Source of the DNA: Cellulomonas sp. JZ18 | Lineage (GTDB): Bacteria > Actinomycetota > Actinomycetes > Actinomycetales > Cellulomonadaceae | Assembly: GCF_009720485.1 (NCBI RefSeq) | Contig: NZ_CP045245.1 | Location: forward strand, 62,001-126,000 | Direction: 5' to 3' | Length of the DNA stretch: 64,000 nt | Shown: piece after piece, positions 8,076 through 14,990 of the stretch | Position numbering within the stretch: the stretch's first letter is position 1 | Layout of the letters: the number at the start of each line of letters is the position of its first letter | Notes under the pieces: generated by a model | Database searches by the model: none | What the model saw: the letters and a program-made list of their open reading frames with translations, nothing else | What the model was told of the DNA's origin: nothing | Position numbers and translations under genes: made by a program

Positions 8076-10004
8076 CTACAGCAGGTCGGCCTCGTCCCCT
8101 GCCCGCGCGACCGGAGGTGCGCTGACCGGAGGTGCGCTGACCGGCGGTGCGGCGACCGTCGCTGCACCCACGGGTGCGGGTACCGACGGCGCCACGGCCT
8201 GCGGCGCACCGGCGACCGGCCCCGCGGGAGCGGCCACCACGGGCCCGACCGGCGCGTCCGGCACGCCCTGGGCGGCCGCGTGCGCCTTCGCCTCGCGACG
8301 GCGGCCGACCGCCTCGGCGATCTGGCGGCGCAGCAGCAGGAGGAACCCGAGGGTCCCCAGCACCACGACCGCGAGGGCCGCCCACGCGACGAGCCCGACC
8401 AGCGACGTGCCGGACACGCCCGCGCTGACGAGGGCGGTGGGGCCCGTCGCCGTCAGGCTCCGGCCGTCCGCCACGACACCCTCGGGTGCGGCGGTGCCGG
8501 CGTCGAAGGTCCGCCCGAACGGCAGCGACACGGTGTGCTCCACGTCGTCCGCCGGCAGGTGGGCCGCGACGGTCTCCCGGACGGCCAGGTCGGCCACGAG
8601 CTGCTCGTGGACGCGGAACAGGTTCGCGCCGGGCAGGGGCGTGACCACCAGGGCCGGTGCCGACGGCTCGCCCCACGTCGCGAACGCGGCGCTGAAGTCG
8701 TCCGCGTCGTCGCCCTCGACGGTGACCGTGTAGGTCACGCCGTCGTCGCCCGTGTCCACGGCGAGGCGCGCGTCCTCGCCGGACGGGGCGAGCAGCGTCT
8801 CGAACCCGTCACCGACCGTCTCGGCTGTCTGCGCGTCGGCGACGAAGCGCCCGGTCCACGTGACCGCGCCCGTCAGGCCCAGGCTCAGCTCGGTGCGCAC
8901 GGAGCGGAACCGGTGCACGGCGTGGAACGTCTGCGGCTCGTCCCCCGACGACATGGGGAAACGCACGCCGTCCTCCTGCTGCACGCCCGTGCCACCCACC
9001 AGCGCGTACTCCGCCGGGACGGTGAGCGTCTCGACGACCGCGGGTGCGTCCGGCGAGCAGATCGCGGCGCACTCGGCGTAGTCGAGCACCGAGATGCGGG
9101 ACGTGGCCGGGTCGTCCTCCGCGGGCTCCGACCTGACGTCGAACGCCGTCTCCTCGCTGAGCAGCACCGCGTTGGTGACCTCGACCAGGTCGGTGGGCGT
9201 CTCGGCGGTGAGCGTCACCGTCCAGGTGACGCCGACCTGGGAGGTGTCCTGCTCCACGGCCGCGCCGGCCTCCTCGACCTCCGCGAAGAACCCGTCGAAC
9301 ACGTCCTGCGCGGACTTGTACACGGCCTTGTCGTCGAGGCGGTACGTCACGACGCGGGAGTACCCCTCGTCCTGCCAGGACGTGGCGAGCTCGACGGCGT
9401 CGAACCCGCGGTCCTGGACGCGCGAGAACGAGATCGGTGAGCCCGCGTCGTAGGCGACGCCGTCGTACGTGACCGTCGTCGTGCCGAGCTCGTGCATGTC
9501 GTTCTCGTTGGAGGGGTCCACGACGCCGTCCACGAGGAGCCCGTCGAACATCCACCGCAGCAGGTCGTCGCTGTCGAACCGCTCCTCGATCCGCGCACCC
9601 TGCACGAACCGGCTCTGCTCGACGACGAAGGCGTTCTCCTCGGACCACGTCTGGTCGCTCGCGGCGAGGAGGGCGATCATCTTCGCCCGGTACTCCTCGG
9701 GGTCCGCGAAGGAGACGGTGAACGTCGCCACCCACTCGCCCGCGGGACCGACGGTCAGGCCGGAGTAGTCCACCTCGGCGGGCTTGTGCCGCTGGACGGA
9801 GGCGTCGACGGCCGCCGTCCCGCCGAGCACGCTGTCCTGGTTCTCGTCGAGCGTCAGCGTCATCACGCGGGTGCCGGCACCGGTGGTGTCCACCGTGAGC
9901 TGCGTGTCGATGCGTGCGCCGCACGCCGCGAGCACGAGCACCAGGAGTCCGGCCGCGACCGCGGCGAGCGTCCGGCGCAGCGGGGCCGTCCGGGGCGCGC
10001 TCAC
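8076..10004 (-). CDS. Large lipoprotein with C-terminal membrane helix and Pro/Ala tail
   Basis: 642 residues from the GTG at 10004. The N-terminus (LAAVAAGLLVLVLAACGAR) is a lipoprotein signal with lipobox L-A-A-C. A long extracytoplasmic region of about 520 residues follows, then one membrane helix (VGLVAWAALAVVVLGTLGFL), a basic stop-transfer sequence RRQIAEAVGRRREAK, and a low-complexity Pro/Ala tail with APPVS repeats on the cytoplasmic side. The layout recalls LppM-type proteins, but I cannot match the sequence. It overlaps the upstream membrane-protein gene by GTGA, so they form a translationally coupled pair that may act together in the envelope. Confidence 0.7.
   Translation of the reverse strand: MSAPRTAPLRRTLAAVAAGLLVLVLAACGARIDTQLTVDTTGAGTRVMTLTLDENQDSVLGGTAAVDASVQRHKPAEVDYSGLTVGPAGEWVATFTVSFADPEEYRAKMIALLAASDQTWSEENAFVVEQSRFVQGARIEERFDSDDLLRWMFDGLLVDGVVDPSNENDMHELGTTTVTYDGVAYDAGSPISFSRVQDRGFDAVELATSWQDEGYSRVVTYRLDDKAVYKSAQDVFDGFFAEVEEAGAAVEQDTSQVGVTWTVTLTAETPTDLVEVTNAVLLSEETAFDVRSEPAEDDPATSRISVLDYAECAAICSPDAPAVVETLTVPAEYALVGGTGVQQEDGVRFPMSSGDEPQTFHAVHRFRSVRTELSLGLTGAVTWTGRFVADAQTAETVGDGFETLLAPSGEDARLAVDTGDDGVTYTVTVEGDDADDFSAAFATWGEPSAPALVVTPLPGANLFRVHEQLVADLAVRETVAAHLPADDVEHTVSLPFGRTFDAGTAAPEGVVADGRSLTATGPTALVSAGVSGTSLVGLVAWAALAVVVLGTLGFLLLLRRQIAEAVGRRREAKAHAAAQGVPDAPVGPVVAAPAGPVAGAPQAVAPSVPAPVGAATVAAPPVSAPPVSAPPVARAGDEADLL
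8109..8153. repeat. Three tandem 15-bp units inside the lipoprotein gene
   Basis: Units at 8109-8123, 8124-8138 and 8139-8153 read GACCGGAGGTGCGCT twice, then a variant. They encode SAPPV-type repeats in the Pro/Ala tail, and the unit length is a multiple of three, so copy-number change would keep the frame. Confidence 0.8.
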
Positions 10005-10840
10005 CGGAGCATCCCGAAGCCGCCGAGCGCCGTGCTCGTCGCGTCGTTCAGCACCAGAGCGGCGACCAGGGCGACGACGGCGAGCCAGGCCGCGCTCAGG
10101 ACGGAGTGCAGCAGCACCGGCGAGGACTCGAAGCGGCCGACGCGCGCCACCGCGATGTACGTCGTGATCTCGGCGTAGAACGCCGTGAACGCCCCGGCCA
10201 GCAGGAGCACGAACGCCGTGAACGTGCCGGGCACGAGCGAGAGCAGGAGCACCAGGACGAGCACCGGCGTGCTGAGGGTGAACGGGATGCCGGCCAGGCC
10301 GAGGGCGCGGCCGAACGCCAGGGGGCGCTTGCGTGCCGAGAACAGCCACGCGAGGCTGCCCGCGCGCGCCAGCAGCGAGAGCACCGCGCACACGACGGGC
10401 AGGACGAACGCGCCGACGTAGGCGCTCGCGTCGGGTGCGTAGAAGTAGCCGAACTGGGACGAGAGCCGGCTCATGGCCACGACGAGGGCCAGGCCGACGA
10501 GCGCCCCGCCGAGCACGGCGGCGAGGACGGGGGTCCACGGGGTCGCGGGTGCGTCGGGGGTGCCGACGGCGCGGTCCGTCACCCGTGCGGGGTCACCCGC
10601 GGCTGCCGCCCGCAGCGTGCCCCACCACGCCGCGGGGGCCTGGGCGACGCCCGGGCGCTGTGCCGGCGCCGACGCGGCGGGCGCGTACGACGGGGGCGGG
10701 CCGGCAGGCGGCTGCCCCGAGGGTGCGGGCGGGGTGGGCGGGGGGTACGCGGCGTCTCCCGCGTGGTGCGGCGGGACGCCTCCGGGCGTGCTCGGCGGCT
10801 GCCCCTCGTCGGGCGGGGGCGGGGCGTACGGGTGTGTCAC
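10001..10840 (-). CDS. Polytopic membrane protein with Pro-rich N-terminus
   Basis: 279 residues from the GTG at 10840, chosen because AGAGAGG lies 8 nt upstream. Residues 1-90 are a Pro/Ala/Gly-rich cytoplasmic extension. About five hydrophobic helices follow, including VLAAVLGGALVGLALVVAM, VGAFVLPVVCAVLSLLARA, VLVLVLLLSLV, FTAFVLLLAGAFTAFYA and WLAVVALVAALVL. I recognise no family. It is the first gene of the pair with the large lipoprotein (4-base overlap), so the two products probably meet at the membrane. Confidence 0.7.
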   Translation of the reverse strand: MTHPYAPPPPDEGQPPSTPGGVPPHHAGDAAYPPPTPPAPSGQPPAGPPPSYAPAASAPAQRPGVAQAPAAWWGTLRAAAAGDPARVTDRAVGTPDAPATPWTPVLAAVLGGALVGLALVVAMSRLSSQFGYFYAPDASAYVGAFVLPVVCAVLSLLARAGSLAWLFSARKRPLAFGRALGLAGIPFTLSTPVLVLVLLLSLVPGTFTAFVLLLAGAFTAFYAEITTYIAVARVGRFESSPVLLHSVLSAAWLAVVALVAALVLNDATSTALGGFGMLR

Positions 10841-11187
10841 GGGTGTGCCTCTCTGGTTCCTGAGCACGGCCAGACGCGCCCGGCCGGCGGCAGGAGGTGC
10901 ACGTCCGGGAGGGCGGCGCTGGTGAGGTCAGCACGGAGCGACCCGTCCCGGCTCGCCCTCCCATCGACCGCCGTGACACCGGTCGGAGGGGACGTGGGAC
11001 GTGTCACACGATCGGATCGTGACGCGGCTAGGTCGGCCGGGCACCGGATCAGGGGCGGGGGCCACGGTGCCCGTCGAGGCGGCATGACGCGACGCGGGCC
11101 GCAGCCGCCGTCGTCCTCCCCGTCGCGCCGCACCGCGGACGCGGCTCAGCGGGTGCGCGCGTCCCCGCCCTCCTAGAGTCCCGTCGC
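10841..11187. other. Intergenic region, 347 bases
   Basis: This separates two divergently transcribed genes. I see the minus-strand ribosome site AGAGAGG near 10850 and the putative TAGAGT element at 11174-11179 for the DUF72 gene. No supported small ORF, strong hairpin or known RNA motif is visible in the rest. Confidence 0.5.
11174..11179 (+). promoter_or_regulatory. Probable -10 element before the DUF72 gene
   Basis: TAGAGT lies 8 nt upstream of the ATG at 11188, with no Shine-Dalgarno between. Confidence 0.4.
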
Positions 11188-12078
11188 ATGACCGGGGACG
11201 TGCGCATCGGCATCTCCGGGTGGCGGTACGCGCCGTGGCGCGGGGTCTTCTACCCGCCGGGCCTGGCGCAGCGGCGTGAGCTGGAGTTCGCGTCGCGGCA
11301 GATGCGGTCCGTGGAGATCAACGGGTCCTTCTACTCGCTGCAGCGACCCGACAGCTACCGCGCGTGGCGCGCGGAGACGCCCGACGACTTCGTCTTCTCC
11401 GTGAAGGGCCCGCGCTTCGTCACGCACATGAAGAAGCTCGCGGGCGTCGAGACGCCGCTCGCGAACTTCTTCGCCTCGGGCGTGCTGGCCCTGGGCGACC
11501 GCATGGGCCCGCTCCTGTGGCAGCTGCCGCCGAACCTCGGCTTCGACGCCGACCGCCTCGCCCGCTTCTTCGACCTGCTGCCCCGCTCGACGGCCGCCGC
11601 GGCCCGGCTCGCCGAGCAGCACGACGACAAGGTGCCGGAGGGTCGCGCGCTGACCGAGACCGACGCGGACCGGCCCCTGCGGCACGTGCTCGAGGTCCGG
11701 CACGGCACGTTCGTCACGCCGGCGTTCCCCGCGCTGCTGCGCGCGCACGACGTCGGTCTCGTCGTCGCGGACACCGCCGGCCGCTGGCCGCACCTGGAGG
11801 ACCTGACCAGCGACGTCGTCTACGTCCGCCTGCACGGCGAGAGCGAGCTGTACGTCTCGGGCTACGACGACGACTCGCTCGACCGGTGGGCGGCGAAGGT
11901 GCGCGCCTGGTCGACCGGGGCGCCACCGCCCGACGGCCCGCGCGTCGCGCCGCCCGCCGCGGACCGTCCCCGGGACGTCTACGTGTACTTCGACAACGAC
12001 GTGAAGGTCCGCGCCCCCTTCGACGCGATGGCGCTGGCCGCCCGGCTCGGCGCCGGTCCGCGGGCGGCACCGGCGTGA
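11188..12078 (+). CDS. DUF72 (YecE-like) family protein
   Basis: 296 residues. The N-terminal IGISGWRYAPWRGVFYP is the DUF72 signature, followed by the conserved EINGSFYSLQ, FVFSVKGPRFVTHMKKL, LWQLPPNL, a central VLEVRHGTF and the C-terminal VYVYFDNDVKVRAPFDAM. The family adopts a TIM-barrel-like fold with an unknown biochemical role. An insertion of about 25 residues (STAAAARLAEQHDDKVPEG) separates the barrel strands. The gene has its own promoter; the following hydrolase is 200 bases away. Confidence 0.85.
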   Translation: MTGDVRIGISGWRYAPWRGVFYPPGLAQRRELEFASRQMRSVEINGSFYSLQRPDSYRAWRAETPDDFVFSVKGPRFVTHMKKLAGVETPLANFFASGVLALGDRMGPLLWQLPPNLGFDADRLARFFDLLPRSTAAAARLAEQHDDKVPEGRALTETDADRPLRHVLEVRHGTFVTPAFPALLRAHDVGLVVADTAGRWPHLEDLTSDVVYVRLHGESELYVSGYDDDSLDRWAAKVRAWSTGAPPPDGPRVAPPAADRPRDVYVYFDNDVKVRAPFDAMALAARLGAGPRAAPA

Positions 12079-12150
12079 CCCGCGGCGCGGCCCCCGGCCG
12101 ACCGCCCGCCGCCCTCGGCGTGTCGCGCGAGAGGCGAGGTGTCGTGCTGA

Positions 12151-12198
12151 ACCGTGCGCACGGTGTACGCACGGACGTACGCACGGCCGTATGCACAC
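12151..12198. repeat. Phased array of four 10-bp direct repeats
   Basis: GTGCGCACGG, GTACGCACGG, GTACGCACGG and GTATGCACAC start at 12154, 12165, 12177 and 12189, i.e. 11-12 bases apart, one helical turn. The first overlaps a perfect 14-bp palindrome at 12151-12164. It lies in the non-coding gap before the RBBP9-type gene and looks like a cooperative protein-binding site. Confidence 0.55.
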
Positions 12199-12281
12199 GG
12201 TGCGGACGCCCGCCGGGAGAAGCGCCGCCGGGCCGCCGACACGCCGGGCGTGACGCGCTCGGCGTGCGGGAGCATGGCGGC

Positions 12282-12830
12282 GTGCAGCCCACCGACGCAC
12301 CGGTCCCCGTCTTCGTCGCCGGCATCAGCGGCTCCGGCCCGGACCACTGGCAGGCCCTGTGGCACGCCGAGCTGCCCCACGGCGTCTGGGTCGAGCACGC
12401 GTCCTGGGACGAGCCGGTCCGCGACGAGTGGGTCACCGACCTCGACGCCGCCCTGCGGGGCACCGCGGGACCCAAGGTGCTCGTCGCGCACAGCCTCGGG
12501 TGCACGGTCGTCACCGAGTGGGCCGCCACGCACACCGACGCGTCGGTCGTCGCCGCGCTCCTGGTCGCGCCGCCCGACGTCCACGCCCCGGCGTTCCCGG
12601 CAGCCGCGCACGGGTTCGACGCGCCCCTGCGCCGGCGGATGCCGTTCCGCACGGTCGTCGTCACGAGTCAGGACGACCCGTACGGCACCCCCGGGCACGC
12701 GGCGCGGCTCGCGGCGGACCTCGGGGCGGAGCTCGTGGACGTCGGCCCGCTGGGGCACATCAACTCCGACTCCGGCCTCGGCGCCTGGCCGCAGGGCCGT
12801 GCGCTCCTGGACGACCTGCTCGCCCGCTGA
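12282..12830 (+). CDS. RBBP9/YdeN-family alpha/beta hydrolase
   Basis: 182 residues from the GTG at 12282, which has GGGAG 9 nt upstream. The nucleophile elbow is VAHSLGC (variant of GxSxG), the acidic residue lies in SQDDPYGTP, and the histidine in GHINSDSGLG, the typical RBBP9/YdeN signature. N-terminal VFVAGISGSGPDHWQALW is the family oxyanion-loop region. Members are small serine hydrolases with poorly known substrates. A phased repeat array lies about 85-130 bases upstream of the start and could regulate it. An in-frame GTG at 12264 is an alternative start. Confidence 0.8.
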   Translation: MQPTDAPVPVFVAGISGSGPDHWQALWHAELPHGVWVEHASWDEPVRDEWVTDLDAALRGTAGPKVLVAHSLGCTVVTEWAATHTDASVVAALLVAPPDVHAPAFPAAAHGFDAPLRRRMPFRTVVVTSQDDPYGTPGHAARLAADLGAELVDVGPLGHINSDSGLGAWPQGRALLDDLLAR

Positions 12831-12852
12831 GGGTCCGACGCCCCCGGACGCG

Positions 12853-12889
12853 CCGACGCCCGGCGGCCGCGAGGGCCACCGGGCGTCGG
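12853..12889. terminator. Bidirectional hairpin terminator
   Basis: CCGACGCCCGG (12853-12863) pairs perfectly with 12879-12889 around a GC-rich loop, between the convergent genes ending at 12830 and 12909. Confidence 0.65.
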
Positions 12890-12908
12890 GACGGACCGAC
12901 CGCGAGGG

Positions 12909-13919
12909 TCAGGCCGGGCGCTTCTGCGGCGACGTCTCCGCCGTCTTGCCCGGGTCGCGCTCCACGACGTCGCCGAGGACGTCGTCGATCTTCTGCATCA
13001 TCTCGGCCGGGATCTGCACGCTCGCGGCCTTGACGTTCTCGTGCACCTGCTCGGGGCGCGAGGCGCCGATGAGCGCGGCCGCGACGTTGTCGTTCTGCAG
13101 CACCCACGCCACCGCGAGCTGCGCCATCGACAGGCCGAGCTCGTCCGCGACCGGCTGCAGGCCCTGCACGCGCGTGAGGACGTCGTCGTTCATGAACCGC
13201 TTGATCATGTTCGCGCCGCCCTTCTCGTCCGTGGCGCGCGACCCGGCCGGCGGCTCCTGGCCCGGCTTGTACTTGCCGGTGAGCACGCCCTGGGCGACGG
13301 GCGACCAGACGATCTGCGAGATGCCGAGCTCGCGCGAGGTCGGCACGACCTCCTCCTCGATGACCCGCCACAGCATCGAGTACTGCGGCTGGCTCGAGAT
13401 GAGCTGGAAGCCCAGCTCCTGGGCGAGGGCGTGGCCGGCGCGGATCTGGTCCGCGGTCCACTCCGAGACGCCGATGTACAGCGCCTTGCCCTGGCGGACG
13501 ATGTCGGCGAACGCCTGCATCGTCTCCTCGAGCGGCGTCTCCGTGTCGTACCGGTGCGCCTGGTAGAGGTCGACGTAGTCGGTCTGCAGACGCTGAAGCG
13601 ACCCGTTGATCGACTCCATGATGTGCTTGCGCGACAGGCCGACGTCGTTCTTGCCCTGCGGGCCGGTCGGCCAGTAGACCTTCGTGAAGATCTCCAGCGA
13701 CTCGCGCCGCTCACCCTTCAGCGCCTCGCCGAGGACGGTCTCGGCCTTCGTGTTCGCGTAGACGTCCGCGGTGTCGAACGTCGAGATGCCGGCGTCGAGC
13801 GCCGCGCGCACGCACTGGGTCGCGGTCTCGTTCTCGACCTGCGAGCCGTGCGTCAGCCAGTTGCCGTACGTGATCTCCGAGATCTTGAGCCCGGAGTTGC
13901 CGAGGTAGCGGAATTCCAT
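12909..13919 (-). CDS. Aldo/keto reductase, potassium-channel beta-subunit-like branch
   Basis: 336 residues beginning MEFRYLGNSGLKISEITYG. The AKR tetrad is visible: Asp and Tyr in FDTADVYAN, Lys in IFTKVYW and His in LYQAHRYD. C-terminal ALIGASRPEQVHENV is the NADPH-binding segment. The sequence resembles the AKR6/AKR14 group (Kv-beta and YghZ-like), which reduces aldehydes such as methylglyoxal or glyceraldehyde 3-phosphate. The start is supported by TGGGAT six bases upstream with no ribosome site. Confidence 0.87.
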   Translation of the reverse strand: MEFRYLGNSGLKISEITYGNWLTHGSQVENETATQCVRAALDAGISTFDTADVYANTKAETVLGEALKGERRESLEIFTKVYWPTGPQGKNDVGLSRKHIMESINGSLQRLQTDYVDLYQAHRYDTETPLEETMQAFADIVRQGKALYIGVSEWTADQIRAGHALAQELGFQLISSQPQYSMLWRVIEEEVVPTSRELGISQIVWSPVAQGVLTGKYKPGQEPPAGSRATDEKGGANMIKRFMNDDVLTRVQGLQPVADELGLSMAQLAVAWVLQNDNVAAALIGASRPEQVHENVKAASVQIPAEMMQKIDDVLGDVVERDPGKTAETSPQKRPA

Positions 13920-13925
13920 GCCCCC

Positions 13926-13931
13926 ATCCCA
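13926..13931 (-). promoter_or_regulatory. Probable -10 element before the aldo/keto reductase
   Basis: TGGGAT on the minus strand, 6 nt from the ATG at 13919; no Shine-Dalgarno. Confidence 0.35.
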
Positions 13932-14035
13932 GCACCTCCGCGGGGGTGCTGCCGCACCGGCGGGACCTCCGGCACCCGGGGGACGGCCGGGCGGGTGACA
14001 GACTCGCGGACGCCGAACCACCGGGAGGGTGCTGC

Positions 14036-14635
14036 ATGGACCTCGACCTGGCGACCGCGCTCGCGGACGCCCGCTCCGAGTACGACAAGATGGTCGCGGG
14101 CGACTGGTACCGGTACCGGTACGGGCCGGAGCTGGCGGAGATGACGACGTCGACGCAGCGCACCTGCCGGCGCATCACCGCCCTCTACGACGAGGACCGC
14201 GACGCCGCGCTCGCGATGTTCCGCGAGCTGCTCGGCACGGTCGGCGAGGGCGTCGACTTCCGCCCGCCGTTCTACCTGGACTACGGCCACCGCCTGCACG
14301 TCGGGGACCGCACGTTCGTCAACGCGGACTTCCTCACGCTCGGCGGCGGCGAGATCCGCATCGGTGCGGACGTGCTCATCGGCCCGAGCGTCCGGCTGTA
14401 CACGCCGACGCACGTCCTCGACCCCGCGCTGCGGCCGGACGGCTGGGAGCGGGTCGACCCGATCATCATCGAGGACGGCGTGTGGCTGGGCGGCAGCGTC
14501 GTGGTGTGCCCGGGCGTGACGATCGGGGCGCGCTCCGTGATCGGGGCAGGGTCGGTCGTGACGAAGGACGTCCCGCCGGACGTCGTGGCGGTCGGCAACC
14601 CGGCCCGCGTCGTCAAGGACCTGCGGGCCGGCTGA
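14036..14635 (+). CDS. Maltose/galactoside O-acetyltransferase family protein
   Basis: 199 residues. The N-terminal Mac domain contains KMVAGDWYRYRYGPEL, and the rest is a left-handed beta-helix of hexapeptide repeats (IRIGADVLIGPSVRLYTP, IIIEDGVWLGGSVVVCPG, VTIGARSVIGAGSVVTKDV). The catalytic His is probably in LYTPTHVLD. It should move an acetyl group from acetyl-CoA to a sugar hydroxyl in the cytoplasm. GGGAGGG lies 7 nt before the ATG at 14036. The promoter of the downstream glycine riboswitch begins just past its stop. Confidence 0.87.
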   Translation: MDLDLATALADARSEYDKMVAGDWYRYRYGPELAEMTTSTQRTCRRITALYDEDRDAALAMFRELLGTVGEGVDFRPPFYLDYGHRLHVGDRTFVNADFLTLGGGEIRIGADVLIGPSVRLYTPTHVLDPALRPDGWERVDPIIIEDGVWLGGSVVVCPGVTIGARSVIGAGSVVTKDVPPDVVAVGNPARVVKDLRAG

Positions 14636-14645
14636 CCGCCGTGCC

Positions 14646-14651
14646 GTAGGC
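14646..14651 (+). promoter_or_regulatory. Probable -10 element of the gcv transcript
   Basis: TAGGCT, about 40 bases before the first aptamer, at the right place for the start of the gcvP leader RNA. Confidence 0.4.
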
Positions 14652-14690
14652 TGGACGTGAAGCGACTCACAACTGAACACGCTGCTCGAA

Positions 14691-14940
14691 CCGCGGCGGG
14701 AGAGCTCCCGCCGGCCGCCCCTCGGGGCGCCGACGCGGGACGCCGAAGGAGCAACCCTCCCCGGGAATCTCTCAGGCCCCCGTACCGCCGCGGCCAGGCA
14801 ACTCTGGAAAGCGGCGCCGGCACGTCCGGCGCCCACCGACGGTGCAAGCCGGCGCGCCCCGGAGCCTCATGAGGCTCATGGCGGACCGGCAAAACTCTCA
14901 GGTCGCCGCCCCCACCGGCGTGCGGATGACAGAGCGGGGA
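14691..14940 (+). promoter_or_regulatory. Tandem glycine riboswitch upstream of gcvP
   Basis: Two consecutive glycine aptamers are recognisable. The first (about 14691-14814) has GCGGGAGAGCTCCCGC, CGCCGAAGGAGCAA, TCTCTCAGG and AACTCTGGAAAGCGG. The second (about 14816-14940) has CACCGACGGTGCAAGCC, CAAAACTCTCAGG and ends GGATGACAGAG. The short linker between them is typical of the class. Glycine binding normally switches expression of the cleavage system on. The expression platform is about 50 nt long, to the GTG at 14991. Confidence 0.9.
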
Positions 14941-14990
14941 GCCCCCAGCCCGTCCCGGTGCCCGGCACCGGACGACCCCGTGGAGCAGCC

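Noticed and set aside
12151..12198. Considered as CRISPR or replication iterons
   Set aside because: Units of 10 bases at 11-12-base spacing with no spacers and no rep gene nearby; an operator is the simpler reading.
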